In this document: positions 53,377 through 62,695 of the stretch, one piece after another | Numbering within the stretch: the first letter of the stretch is position 1 | Layout: each line of letters opens with the position of its first letter | NCBI GenBank assembly: GCA_965220775.1 | Contig: OZ244845.1 | Coordinates: forward strand, 124,001 to 188,000 | From: G963664835 sp965220775 | Lineage (GTDB): Bacteria > Chloroflexota > UBA6077 > FW602-bin22 > JBCLEL01 | Direction of reading: 5' to 3' | DNA length: 64,000 bases | Translations under genes and position numbers: made by a program | Notes under the pieces: generated by a model | Databases searched by the model: none | What the model was told of the DNA's origin: nothing | The model's input: the letters and a program-made list of their open reading frames with translations, nothing else

Positions 53377-54378
53377 ATGGCGCGACCAATTACTATAGTC
53401 ACCGGTCAGTGGACAGATCTTCCATTCGAGACGATGTGCGCCAAGGCCAGCGAGATTGGCTACGATGGGTTGGAGATCGGCTGCTCGGATCTTCACTTCG
53501 ACGTGGAGCAGGCCCTGAACGACGATGGCTACGTACAGGGAAGGCTGGACACCCTCGAGAGATACGGCCTCAAGTGCTTTGCCATGAACAATGCGCCGGT
53601 CGGGCAAGCGGTTTGCGACCGCATCGACGAGCGCCACAAGGCGATCTTGCCGGAGAGAGTTTGGGGAGATGGATCAGAGGACGGCGTCCGCCGGCGGGCC
53701 ACCGAGGAGATCAAAAACACCGCTCGTGCCGTGGGAATGATGGGCGCGAGCATAGTGACCGGCTTTACCGGTTCATCGATATGGCCCTACATTTACGCGT
53801 TCCCGCCAAACCCTCCCGGCTTGATCGAGAACGGCTACAAGTTCTTCGCGGAGATGTGGCATCCGATACTCGACGTATTTGACGAAGTCGGGGTACGCTT
53901 CGCGCTCGAGGTACATCCAACCGAAATAGCATTCGACATCGTGACCGCTGAAGCCGCTCTCCGCGCGATCGACGGGCGCAAGTCGATGGGCTTCAACTAC
54001 GATCCGAGCCACATGGGATACCAGGGGGTGGACTACGTCGAGTTCATTCGAAGGTTTAGCGACCGGATCTACCACGTCCACCTGAAGGACGCTTACTGGT
54101 CGAATACTCTCACCGTATCAGGAGTATTCGGCGGCCACCTGGATTTCGGCGATCCCAGGCGCTACTGGGACTTCCGTTCACTTGGCCGAGGCAAGATCGA
54201 CTTCGAGGCGATAATTCGCGCTCTGAATGCCATAGGCTACGACGGACCGCTTTCGGTCGAGTGGGAAGACAATGGAATGGAGCGAGAGCACGGAGCGGCG
54301 GAAGCCCACGGATTCGCACGCCGGCTGGATTTTGCACCATCCGACATCGCCTTCGAGTCGGCATTCAAGAGAGAGTGA
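53377..54378 (+). CDS. Sugar-phosphate isomerase/epimerase-like protein
   Basis: A 333-residue TIM-barrel protein of the xylose-isomerase-like (AP-endonuclease-2) superfamily: GYDGLEIGCSDLHFD, FALEVHPTEIAFD (metal-ligand Glu/His), NYDPSHMGYQGVDYVEFI (Asp/His), YHVHLKD and PLSVEWED (final Glu). The start ATG has AAAGGAAG upstream. It faces the Gfo/Idh/MocA gene at 54401-55444, with stops 22 bases apart, and together with 55456-56262 forms a small sugar or inositol-type catabolic group. Confidence 0.87.
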   Translation: MARPITIVTGQWTDLPFETMCAKASEIGYDGLEIGCSDLHFDVEQALNDDGYVQGRLDTLERYGLKCFAMNNAPVGQAVCDRIDERHKAILPERVWGDGSEDGVRRRATEEIKNTARAVGMMGASIVTGFTGSSIWPYIYAFPPNPPGLIENGYKFFAEMWHPILDVFDEVGVRFALEVHPTEIAFDIVTAEAALRAIDGRKSMGFNYDPSHMGYQGVDYVEFIRRFSDRIYHVHLKDAYWSNTLTVSGVFGGHLDFGDPRRYWDFRSLGRGKIDFEAIIRALNAIGYDGPLSVEWEDNGMEREHGAAEAHGFARRLDFAPSDIAFESAFKRE

Positions 54379-54400
54379 AGCGGACAGTCGCGGCAGGCGA

Positions 54401-55444
54401 TCAGGACGACGGCTTGACAGCTTTACCGCTTGATGCTGAACGATAGGCGGCATCGACCAAGCGAGTGACCTCGAGGGCCTCCTCGCCGGAGGTATCCGGT
54501 TGTTCGCCGCGTAGGACGCTGCGAACGAATCGCATCGTGATGTCTCCGAAGTGGGTGCCCTGATCGTCAGGGACATCCAAGAGCCTGTCCTCGACCGGCT
54601 GGCGATCCGGTCCCGCCGTGATCCTGGTAAGCGGATTGAAACGAAGGCCGGCCTTTGAGCCCAACACAATTGCCCGGTCCTGACCGACTATGTTCGACCT
54701 CCAAGCCACTTCGACGATGCCCGACGCGCCGTTTTCACAGGAGAACATCACGACAGCGTGATCCTCGACGTTCTGGACAAGCGGGGACGACGCCGGCACT
54801 CCAACGCCGTAGTAAGTCGAGCAGAGAACGTCGGTCACGCGGGGGAAACCCAGAAGCCAAAGCACCTGATCCAAGTGATAGACGCCTATGTCGATCAACG
54901 CGCCGCCGCCGGCCTGGGACTTATCGACGAACCAGGGCCCGGCTTTGGGATTGTCGCTGATGGGGCGTCCGCGAAGGCGGTAGCCACTGGATCTTACGTG
55001 ATAGACATCGCCTAGTTCGCCGGACTCGATTAATCGACGGGCGGTGGCAGGCCCAATTCCGAAACGCTCGCGGCCGGAGCAGACGGCTAGGAAGCGCCCC
55101 TGCTCCTCGGCGGTCTCCAACATTTCCTGAGCCTCGGAGGCATTTAGAGCGAACGGCTTCTCGCATAGGACGTGTTTGCCGGCCGCCAACGCCATGGTTG
55201 TGTGCTCGCGGTGCGCAACCGGTGGCGTAGCTACAATCACGGCTTCGATTTCACGTCGGTGGAGAAGGTCCTCGAGTGTCGGCGCCACGTGCGGGACATC
55301 ATAGGCGGCCGCGGTTTCGGACGCTCGCTCCGGCACGACGTCGTAAATCGCGAACACGCTGGCCTCTGGCGTATTGGCCAGTGCTTGGAGATGATAAGTA
55401 GCGACCCGGCCGGCGCCGATTATTCCTATGCCGATATCAGCCAC
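54401..55444 (-). CDS. Gfo/Idh/MocA-family oxidoreductase
   Basis: A 347-residue NAD(P)-dependent oxidoreductase: IGIIGAGRVATYHLQAL (Rossmann), HVLCEKPFALNASEA with the conserved EKP motif, and DIGVYHLDQVLWLLGFP with the catalytic Asp-x-x-x-His. It oxidises a sugar or polyol at a ring carbon. It starts 11 bases after the stop of the isomerase gene 55456-56262, so the two form an operon. Confidence 0.92.
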   Translation of the reverse strand: MADIGIGIIGAGRVATYHLQALANTPEASVFAIYDVVPERASETAAAYDVPHVAPTLEDLLHRREIEAVIVATPPVAHREHTTMALAAGKHVLCEKPFALNASEAQEMLETAEEQGRFLAVCSGRERFGIGPATARRLIESGELGDVYHVRSSGYRLRGRPISDNPKAGPWFVDKSQAGGGALIDIGVYHLDQVLWLLGFPRVTDVLCSTYYGVGVPASSPLVQNVEDHAVVMFSCENGASGIVEVAWRSNIVGQDRAIVLGSKAGLRFNPLTRITAGPDRQPVEDRLLDVPDDQGTHFGDITMRFVRSVLRGEQPDTSGEEALEVTRLVDAAYRSASSGKAVKPSS

Positions 55445-55455
55445 GAGACTCCCTT

Positions 55456-56262
55456 TCAGTACCCGAGCTCGCGGAGGTGCTCGCGGTTGACTCTGGCTGC
55501 TTCGGCCGGCGTGCGGCGCGGGTAAGGCCGGTCCAACTCAACCGCGATCCAGCCATCGTAGCCGACCTCTTCAAGACCCTGCAGCACGGCTTTCACGTCC
55601 AGTCCGAAATTTCCCTTGCCCAGCTCGGCGAAGCGTGCTTGCTCATTGAATCTATGGACGCGGTGATTCCAAGCGTTTGGATCATCGGCGTGGAAGTCCT
55701 TGAGGTGGACGTGCCCGATGCGTCCGCGCAGACGCTCACTTTGAAACACTTGCATAGGGTCGCTGCGGGCGAGGAGAAAATGGCCGGTATCGAAAAGCAG
55801 CCACAGTTCGGGCGATGCCGCCAGAAGACGCTCGGCGTCCTCGACCGTCTCGATCATGGTATCTAGGTGGGCGTGATGGAAACCCTTGATACCGTGATCC
55901 GAGCAGAAAGCGACAATCTCGTCGATTGAGCGAGCAGCCCGTTCGTAGTCATCGTCGCTGGGGTTGTCACCGCCCCAGTCCCGCCGGCGCAGCATTGGGA
56001 CTTCGGCGGCGTTATTGCCTAGTGTGATGTTGTATTTGACGGAGTCGATAGACCTGTTGCCGGGCCCGCGCACGTTTACCAATTGGAGCCCGAATCGACG
56101 GGCCATCGTCGCAAAATCCACAAGCTGTTCGGCATCGCCGGCGAGCATGCCCTCGGCGCCATCCCAGCCGGCGTCCGCGACCTCGCGCAGCACCTTCTCC
56201 GGATTCTCAGACTGCTCGCCGGCGAACTGGATGAGATGACATGCCAGTTTGAACTTGCCCAA
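55456..56262 (-). CDS. Sugar-phosphate isomerase/epimerase-like protein
   Basis: A 268-residue TIM barrel of the IolE/hydroxypyruvate-isomerase-like superfamily: AGWDGAEGML, GFHHAHLDTMIE, WLLFDTGHFLLA (Asp/His ligands), GHVHLKD and YDGWIAVELD (final Glu). Together with the downstream oxidoreductase it would interconvert sugar or inositol intermediates. It is divergent from ftsY. Confidence 0.88.
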   Translation of the reverse strand: MGKFKLACHLIQFAGEQSENPEKVLREVADAGWDGAEGMLAGDAEQLVDFATMARRFGLQLVNVRGPGNRSIDSVKYNITLGNNAAEVPMLRRRDWGGDNPSDDDYERAARSIDEIVAFCSDHGIKGFHHAHLDTMIETVEDAERLLAASPELWLLFDTGHFLLARSDPMQVFQSERLRGRIGHVHLKDFHADDPNAWNHRVHRFNEQARFAELGKGNFGLDVKAVLQGLEEVGYDGWIAVELDRPYPRRTPAEAARVNREHLRELGY

Positions 56263-56406
56263 GGATGTATCCCAACTGCTCGATGATTTCTACGGCCAAC
56301 TCTTCGTTGAACCATACTACGAAACATCGACCATTCGATCAAACGACGCGAGTATCGGGGCCGCGCGATATACTGAGCGAGCGCATCAGGCATGTCATGA
56401 GCTGAG

Positions 56407-57375
56407 TTGCACGAAAAGCGCCATCCGGAATGGCCAGTTCCAGGATTCAAATTGGAAAACGTCTCCAACCCATTGGACCGAAGCGTCCAGAAAACCCGGC
56501 AGTCGTTCTTCGGCCGGATTCGCGGTATTTTCGCCCAGCCGGCGTTGGACGAAGACCTGCTAGACGATCTGGAAGCGCTGCTGATCCAGGCCGACGTGGG
56601 TGTGGAGACATCCGAGTTGGCTATAGAAGCCCTCCGGCAACGGGTGGAGGAAGACCGGATCGGCGACAGCGGTTCGGCAGTTGAAGCACTGAGAACGATC
56701 TTGACCGAGACGCTCCGGTCGGCCGGCCATCCTGACGGACTGAGGTTGAATCCGGCCGGATTGAGCGTCGTACTGATCGTTGGAGTCAACGGCTCGGGCA
56801 AGACGACTACCGTCGCCAAGCTGGCCAAATACTTGAGAGGGCGAAATAGCAAGGTGATGCTAGCGGCGGCGGATACCTTCAGGGCGGCGGCGGATGATCA
56901 GCTAAAGATCTGGGCCGAGCGCGTGGGGGTTCCGGTGGTCAGTCATCAGCCCGGCGCTGACCCGGGAGCTGTCGTCTTCGACGCGATGGAATCGGCGCAA
57001 GCACGAGAATTCGACTTACTGCTGGTTGACACTGCCGGCCGGCTGCATACCAAGTCGAACCTTATGGACGAGCTCGCCAAGATACGCCGCATTATCAGCC
57101 GGCGGATTCCAGACGCACCCCACGAGACACTGCTGGTGCTGGACGCGACCACCGGGCAAAACGGGGTTGTACAAGCGCGCGAATTCCTGCAATCGGCCGG
57201 CGTAACCGGCCTTGTGCTTGCAAAGCTCGACGGTACGGCTAAGGGTGGGATCGTCTTCTCGATTGCGCGGGAGCTGAAGCTACCGATTCTATTTGCCGGC
57301 ACTGGCGAAACCGCCGATGACCTGACCGTGTTCGAAGCGACTCAGTTCGTGGAAGCCCTGCTGCGGACAGACTGA
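56407..57375 (+). CDS. ftsY: Signal-recognition-particle receptor FtsY
   Basis: A 322-residue SRP GTPase. The N-domain (residues ~25-105) is followed by the G-domain: GVNGSGKTTTVAKLA (P-loop, ~122), DTFRAAADDQL, LLVDTAGRLHTKSNLMDELAKI and VLAKLDGTAKGG. The acidic membrane-targeting A-domain is missing, as in many Gram-positive-type bacteria. The start is uncertain (TTG 56407; TTG 56452 possible). FtsY recruits ribosome-SRP complexes to the membrane. Confidence 0.93.
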   Translation: MHEKRHPEWPVPGFKLENVSNPLDRSVQKTRQSFFGRIRGIFAQPALDEDLLDDLEALLIQADVGVETSELAIEALRQRVEEDRIGDSGSAVEALRTILTETLRSAGHPDGLRLNPAGLSVVLIVGVNGSGKTTTVAKLAKYLRGRNSKVMLAAADTFRAAADDQLKIWAERVGVPVVSHQPGADPGAVVFDAMESAQAREFDLLLVDTAGRLHTKSNLMDELAKIRRIISRRIPDAPHETLLVLDATTGQNGVVQAREFLQSAGVTGLVLAKLDGTAKGGIVFSIARELKLPILFAGTGETADDLTVFEATQFVEALLRTD

Positions 57376-57403
57376 CGCCGAAGGACGGCCGGGCAGGCAG
57401 CCT

Positions 57404-57742
57404 TCAGTTCTGGACGCCCCAGCTTCGCTGGACGCTCTGGAGAGTATGCAATGCGCTCGCGGCGACTTCCTCGACCTTTTCCCACACCTCGTCGTGAATC
57501 GGGCGCGCGACCCACTCCACCCGCTCCTGCTCGGACTCCCAGAAACAAACGACCTCCATCGCCGCCTCCGGCTTAAACGCCTGCAGCGCTTCAAGCTCCT
57601 CGTCGGCGAACGGCTTGACAACGGCCGCGCTGATGAAGCCGGGCTGCTCCGCCATGGCCGGCAGCCAGCCATCGGAGACCGCCGCGTCCAACGCGTCTTC
57701 CATGCCGGCTTTTGCAGTGAGATATACGTGAAGAGTAATCAT
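57404..57742 (-). CDS. Antibiotic-biosynthesis-monooxygenase (ABM) domain protein
   Basis: A 112-residue single-domain ABM protein (LHVYLTAKAGMEDALDAAV, LPAMAEQPGFISAAVVKP, VCFWESEQERVEWV). Members are small dimeric beta-barrels acting as monooxygenases, isomerases or haem-degrading enzymes; the specific role is unknown. ATG 57742 is preceded by AAGGTGGTGA. Confidence 0.8.
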   Translation of the reverse strand: MITLHVYLTAKAGMEDALDAAVSDGWLPAMAEQPGFISAAVVKPFADEELEALQAFKPEAAMEVVCFWESEQERVEWVARPIHDEVWEKVEEVAASALHTLQSVQRSWGVQN

Positions 57743-58118
57743 TTCACCACCTTACAACAACTCGCTGAGTCGCCCGATTGTTGATAACCGCACGAACCGC
57801 CGGGCATAGTCTCAGATCTTTTGTAATAGGCTATCAGAATATTGCGCATTCCTAGTTCCGATCTAACGGTGTTTTGACCATGCTCGTCAGTTCTCGTTCC
57901 GCCGGCTGGCCCCGAGCCGGCCGGCATCGCACCAATTGCGTCCTCTGATGTGGTCTTCGCAAGGCCATGGTGACTCCCGCGTTTTCACGATGGCCCGGCC
58001 CCGAATGGATTGGGGGATATGAAGGGATGGTGGGAAGAGGCGGAGTCCGGCCCGGCGGAGCAAGACATAGGTAGCGATCTGCGATAGACTTTCCGGCAAG
58101 ACCAAACGAGGCTAGGCG
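57743..58118. other. Intergenic region (376 bp)
   Basis: Divergent promoter region between the ABM gene and the GNAT gene. A GCCGGCT / AGCCGGC stem with a seven-base loop lies near 57901-57922. No reading frame with a ribosome site or family resemblance was found on either strand. Confidence 0.4.
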
Positions 58119-58685
58119 GTGATCAGACAGTCAGCTGGGCAGTACTCCTCCAGGACGGAGCCAAAGATACTCTACGGCCGGCGGGTCGTCTTGCGCGAGA
58201 TGAGCCGAGCCGATGTTGACGAGATAGCGAAATGGCCGCCATTTCTAGAGCCGGCGATGTCCTGGGCAAACCTAGACTTGCAACGTCATTCGGGACGCGA
58301 CTTCTATTACCACAACGGCCGGAGTAGCTACGACCGCCGGCGTTACGTAGTAATCGACGAAGAGGGAGAGACGGTCGGCACTATCGGTCTGCGCGCTCTC
58401 GATTTTCACCGGGGAGAAGGTACGCTAGGGATCATCATTCGGTCGGACAGAGTAGAGCGCGGCCTAGGGACCGATGCTGTCCGAACGCTGGTGAGGTTTG
58501 GATTCGAAGAGCTGGGCCTGGAGCGGATAGTATTGGACGTCGCCGAAGATAACACCAGAGCCATCCGCTGCTATGAGACAATCGGGTTCCGGCTGGTGGG
58601 CCGGCACATGGGTCCGCGGGGTCAGGTCTACCTGGATATGGAAATCGGTCGAGATGAATTTCCACTATACCGGCCCTACGACTAG
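58119..58685 (+). CDS. GNAT-family N-acetyltransferase
   Basis: A 188-residue RimJ/RimL-like acetyltransferase: GRRVVLREMSRADVDEIAKW, GTIGLRALDFHRGEGTLGIII, the acetyl-CoA loop VERGLGTDAVRTLVRFGFEELGLERI and AIRCYETIGFRLVGR. It acetylates a small amine or a protein N-terminus; the target is unknown. The start is GTG 58119 and upstream GAGGC is only a weak ribosome site. Confidence 0.87.
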   Translation: MIRQSAGQYSSRTEPKILYGRRVVLREMSRADVDEIAKWPPFLEPAMSWANLDLQRHSGRDFYYHNGRSSYDRRRYVVIDEEGETVGTIGLRALDFHRGEGTLGIIIRSDRVERGLGTDAVRTLVRFGFEELGLERIVLDVAEDNTRAIRCYETIGFRLVGRHMGPRGQVYLDMEIGRDEFPLYRPYD

Positions 58686-58870
58686 TTGGTTATGGCCTTT
58701 TGAATGCCGGCTGAGGAACTGTCGACGCGGTATTGATCACTCCGGCGCCGGTACTCTCTGATCAAGGTTAGGTAGAACTTCGCTTTTGTCGAACCATGAG
58801 CCGCCTATTCGACAAGCCTATTGCTAACGGGGGAACACTCCGGCAGCAACCTTGAAATGGTCCTAGGGCC

Positions 58871-58900
58871 GTAGACGCGTGGGAACATTTGTACTATACT
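58871..58900 (+). promoter_or_regulatory. recA promoter with LexA-like box
   Basis: The -10 TATACT (58895-58900) is directly preceded by GGAACATTTGTAC (58882-58894), and GTAGAC about 18 bases upstream is a weak -35. The box shares its first seven bases and the following TGT with the box in the promoter at 5457-5497, in the same place relative to the -10. recA is LexA-controlled in most bacteria, so this is the best internal reference for the local SOS box. Confidence 0.65.
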
Positions 58901-58953
58901 ATCCGTATGACAAGCCCGAAACAATCGATAGATGAGAGCAAGGAGAAAACGAG

Positions 58954-60003
58954 GTGAAAACCGACCTGAGTCCGGACAAGGAACGCGCTTTGGATACGGT
59001 CATAAGCCAGATTGATCGACAGTTTGGCAAAGGCTCGATCATGCGACTGGGTGAGAACCATCCGCGCATGGTAGTCGGGGTGGTTCCAACCGGCGCGATC
59101 ACCGTGGACGTAGCAACCGGCATAGGCGGTATCCCACGCGGCCGGGTCACCGAAATCTTCGGACCAGAATCGTCCGGTAAGACTACGTTGGTGCAGCATG
59201 TCATCGCCGAGGCACAAAAACAGGGCGGCGTGGCTGCATTTATCGATGCCGAGCATGTATTTGATTATGAGTACGCCAAGAAATGCGGTGTGAACGTAGA
59301 AGACCTCTACATATCACAACCCGATACCGGCGAACAGGCGCTCGAGATCGCGGAAGCGCTCGTGCGCAGCGGCGCGCTCGATGTCGTAGCCGTAGATTCG
59401 GTCGCCGCGCTGGTTCCGCGCAGCGAGTTGGATGGCGAGATGGGAGATTCGCACGTTGGTCTTCAGGCCCGACTGATGTCGCAGGCGCTGCGCAAGCTGA
59501 CTGGAGCTATCAATCGTTCGAAGACCGCGATGATCTTTACGAACCAACTACGCGAGAAGATCGGGATTCAGTTCGGCAATCCGGAGACGACTCCGGGCGG
59601 GCGGGCACTCAAATTCTACTCGTCGGTCCGATTGGACATACGTCGAATCGAACAGATCAAGCACGGAGGCGAGGCCATCGGCAGCCGGGCAAGGGTAAAG
59701 GTGGTAAAGAACAAAGTGGCACCTCCATTCAGGGTGGCGGAGTTCGACATTCTGTTCAACGAAGGCATATCGAAGGAAGGCGGATTGATAGACCTGGGCG
59801 TCGGGATGGGGTTGGTGCGAAAGAGTGGCTCCTTCTTCTCATATGGCGACACGAGAATGGGGCAGGGGCGAGAGAATGTGCGCCGATTTCTCAAAGAGAA
59901 TACCGAGATCGCGGATGAAATCTACGGGAAGATATTGGAGTCTAGCGGCATAAAGCGACCTTCCAACGAAAAGGTGAAGGCCAAAGCCTCGGCAAAAAAG
60001 TAG
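58954..60003 (+). CDS. recA: Recombinase RecA
   Basis: A 349-residue RecA: the Walker A GPESSGKTT (residue ~70), FIDAEHVFDYEYAKKCGVN, VVAVDSVAALVPRSELDGEMGDSHVGLQARLMSQALRKLT (Walker B and loop L1), and L2 region NQLREKIGIQFGNPETTPGGRALKF. It catalyses strand exchange and activates LexA self-cleavage. The start is GTG 58954 after AAGGAGAAAACGAG. The recX gene follows six bases after the stop. Confidence 0.98.
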   Translation: MKTDLSPDKERALDTVISQIDRQFGKGSIMRLGENHPRMVVGVVPTGAITVDVATGIGGIPRGRVTEIFGPESSGKTTLVQHVIAEAQKQGGVAAFIDAEHVFDYEYAKKCGVNVEDLYISQPDTGEQALEIAEALVRSGALDVVAVDSVAALVPRSELDGEMGDSHVGLQARLMSQALRKLTGAINRSKTAMIFTNQLREKIGIQFGNPETTPGGRALKFYSSVRLDIRRIEQIKHGGEAIGSRARVKVVKNKVAPPFRVAEFDILFNEGISKEGGLIDLGVGMGLVRKSGSFFSYGDTRMGQGRENVRRFLKENTEIADEIYGKILESSGIKRPSNEKVKAKASAKK

Positions 60004-60009
60004 GTCTAG

Positions 60010-60654
60010 GTGGCCCGGCTGATCGCGGCGATAAAGCCGGCGGGTCGTCGGTCGCGACTGCGCGCGATCGAGCTTGACGATGGGCAAACGATCCTTTTGA
60101 GTGGCAAGGCCATCGATGAGGCCGGCCTGGAAGCCGGCGATGAGGTCGAAGAAGCCGCTCTGGGAGAGCTGGTCGAGCGAGAGGAGGGCTCGAGAGCGCT
60201 TGCCCTATCACTCCGCAGTCTCGCTCAACGTCCCCGCAGCGAGGCGGAGATAAGACAGAAACTCTCACAAAAGCAATTTTCCAAGAGAGCGGCCAATGGC
60301 GCGGTTGATCGGCTGAGCGAGTTGGGCCTGATCGACGACCGCCGCTTTGCCGAACAGTGGGTCGAGGAGCGGTTGCGCCTGCGGCCGCGAGGCCGGCGGA
60401 TGCTCCGTCAAGAGCTGCTGGCAAAGGGGATCGCGAGCGAACTGGTCGAGGAGGCGCTGTCGAGGGACCTGGCGGAAGAGCGGAACGCGGTTGCAATTGC
60501 CGAAAAGGCGATGAGACGCATGCGATCGCTCGACTCGCGGGTGGTCCGGCGCCGACTGGCGGCTGCGCTAGCGCGTCGTGGCTACAGCTACGAGGTGGCC
60601 GGACACGCCATTCGGCAGGTGATGGCTGACGAGGATGACTCGCCGGCGGGGTGA
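60010..60654 (+). CDS. recX: Regulatory protein RecX
   Basis: A 214-residue helical protein with three-helix repeats typical of RecX: ALSLRSLAQRPRSEAEIRQKL, DRLSELGLIDDRRFAEQWVEER and ALARRGYSYEVAGHAIRQVM. The start is GTG 60010. It modulates RecA filaments and is co-transcribed with recA. Confidence 0.92.
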   Translation: MARLIAAIKPAGRRSRLRAIELDDGQTILLSGKAIDEAGLEAGDEVEEAALGELVEREEGSRALALSLRSLAQRPRSEAEIRQKLSQKQFSKRAANGAVDRLSELGLIDDRRFAEQWVEERLRLRPRGRRMLRQELLAKGIASELVEEALSRDLAEERNAVAIAEKAMRRMRSLDSRVVRRRLAAALARRGYSYEVAGHAIRQVMADEDDSPAG

Positions 60655-60734
60655 CGCCTCTCCTTCCAAGACGGCTTTCAAAGCCGCCGCTAAAGGACGC
60701 TGGTCTACGGTTGGAGGCCGGACGGTCCGAAGAC

Positions 60735-61390
60735 GCACCATGCCGGCATTGCGCCTGGTTGGGGGCAAGGGCCGGCGCTACAATCCCCTCTCCCCATCCC
60801 TCTGGATTCCGGCCCCGTATCGTGGTACGGGGTATGCTTTTGATCGCCGGAATGACCAATGAGAGGCTGCTGGAGCAGTCTATCCCGGATCGTAGTCCGG
60901 GACATGCTTTCATAGCAATCGCTCATCCCGGTTGGCGCCGGCACACCAAGTTATGAAAAGCCGGAGTTGCGGTTTGGTACAGCGAATCGGCGCGGCGAAT
61001 TCTGCCACGCCCCACCCCGACCCCAGCGGGGGACAAGCCCCTCGCCTCGCGAAGTCTTCGACCGCGCTACATCTTCTCATTCCGCCATCGACCATCGGTC
61101 TGCAATTCGGCACGTTTCGCCGGTGGAGAGCCGGCATCGAGGTTGATTGAAGGGCACATCCCGGATCGGAGTCCGGGACATGCTTTCATACCAATCGCCC
61201 ATGCCGGCTGGTGCCGGCACGCTAGGGCATGAAAATTGGCGCCACCCATGCCTCTCCTGGATTCCGGCTTTTGCCGGAATGACGAGACCGGGGAATATTG
61301 GGGAATTGCGAGAGCGTGGATGGCGGGATTCGTCGGCCGGCCGTGTCGCCCTGGTTGGGGACAAGCCCCAGCGCTACGTACTTCTTTCTG
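60735..61390. repeat. Mosaic palindromic repeat cluster
   Basis: The largest cluster: variants of GGATTCCGGCCCCGTATCGTGGTACGGGG with a nested palindrome (about 60804-60832), GTCCGGGACATGCTTTCAT (about 60896-60914 and 61171-61189), CGGTTGGCGCCGGCACACC (about 60930-60950), GCGGGGGACAAGCCCCTCGC (about 61026-61046), CATGCCGGCTGGTGCCGGCACG (about 61201-61222) and GGATTCCGGCTTTTGCCGGAATGACGA (about 61260-61286). No gene is supported in 60655-61468. Confidence 0.75.
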
Positions 61391-61468
61391 GGCTACTGGC
61401 TGTCGATGGTCGGATCGATAACGTCACTAGGGCTCGCTGACACTTCCCATAGGCGGGCCTCCTCACGT

Positions 61469-62695
61469 TCAGGATGCAGTACGGAGTGCTCGCCAAATCT
61501 CTCGCAGGCCCGGTCGCCGGCCGTAGAGCAAAAGGAAGGCGCGGAATACCCTTGCCGATAGATAAAGCCCCCCTCCGATGGAGAACACGAGTATGAGCAA
61601 TGACACACCGAAATCCGCCCAGGGGATGGTCGATGCCGACAGCCGGAGCATGGCGGTGATGGGAGCTGTGATAGGGATAAAGGTTAGGATCCGGGCGATG
61701 TGTCCGTCCGGTTCGTTGATGATGACCGCGAGAAGCATGTAGGGAACAACTCCGGGCACGATGACGATCGCCGACATCTGCCCACCCTCGTGGGGCGTCG
61801 TGGCCATTGCGCCGATGGCGGCAAGTAATGTCGCGAAGAACAGATAGCCCAGAATGAAGAACAGAAGGATCAAGACCATTACCGCCGGCTCGATGACAAT
61901 TGCGTCGTCTAGTGGTAGGGGGACCAAAGATTCGCCGGCGAATATCAGGACCCGCGCGGTAAGCAGCCATATGATGATCTGAAGAAGACCTGCGGCGCCT
62001 AATCCCAGCACTTTCCCTGTTATTAGGGTGAAGGCAGAGACCGAGGACAGGAGAATCTCGACGGTCCGGGACTGCTTCTCCTCAGCAATAGCTTGGACCA
62101 GCAGACCGGAAGTCATGAAGATGGACATCAGAAGCATCAGACCGAAGATGTAAGGTACGAGAAATCGACTGAATGTGTCTCTCTCCTTGAGGGCAGCGTC
62201 GCCTTCAGCGGTCAGACGCGCTCGCTCGATCCGTAGAGGCGATTGGAGCCTGTCCGCCACTGATTCCGGCACATGGCCTTCGACGAGAGCTTGAACTAGG
62301 AGTATCTTCAAGACAGCGGACTCCGCATTAGCATTGAAGATGCTGCTCTCGGAGGTGGAGTACTCCTGGACCAAGCCAGTCTCGACATACTCCGCCGGTA
62401 TGACGAAATAGGCCTCGATATCCTCATCTAAGAGAGCAGATCGCGCGGCCTCCTCAGAAGAATAGGGTACCATCCGGCTCCCAGCCGGGGACTGAGTCGG
62501 CAGTTTTCCCCATCGATCCACGTAGCCAAGCAACGTTGATTCCTCATCCGCACCGGCGTTAATCGTCGAAAGGATTGTCACCACCAGGATGATGGTGATG
62601 ATCACCAGAGGAAATGCGGCGGTCGAGATTTGGAAGCTCCGGCGTCGAACGGTGGAGCGGAACTCGAAGAGAAAGACGGCAAGGATCTTACTCAT
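61469..62695 (-). CDS. ABC-2-type transporter permease (NatB-like)
   Basis: From ATG 62695 (overlapping the ATPase stop by eight bases) the 408-residue protein has an N-terminal membrane segment (PLVIITIILVVTILSTI), a large extracytoplasmic domain (~40-215) and about five C-terminal membrane helices beginning with FLVPYIFGLMLLMSIFMTSGLL. QAIAEEKQSRTVEILLSSVS is the typical motif of NatB/ABC-2 permeases, which export Na+, drugs or peptides. The longer frame to 62878 overlaps the ATPase gene and is not used. Confidence 0.88.
   Translation of the reverse strand: MSKILAVFLFEFRSTVRRRSFQISTAAFPLVIITIILVVTILSTINAGADEESTLLGYVDRWGKLPTQSPAGSRMVPYSSEEAARSALLDEDIEAYFVIPAEYVETGLVQEYSTSESSIFNANAESAVLKILLVQALVEGHVPESVADRLQSPLRIERARLTAEGDAALKERDTFSRFLVPYIFGLMLLMSIFMTSGLLVQAIAEEKQSRTVEILLSSVSAFTLITGKVLGLGAAGLLQIIIWLLTARVLIFAGESLVPLPLDDAIVIEPAVMVLILLFFILGYLFFATLLAAIGAMATTPHEGGQMSAIVIVPGVVPYMLLAVIINEPDGHIARILTFIPITAPITAMLRLSASTIPWADFGVSLLILVFSIGGGLYLSARVFRAFLLLYGRRPGLREIWRALRTAS

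Noticed and set aside
57887..58105. 72-codon minus-strand frame between the ABM and GNAT genes
   Set aside because: No start context and no family resemblance; composition fits intergenic hairpins.
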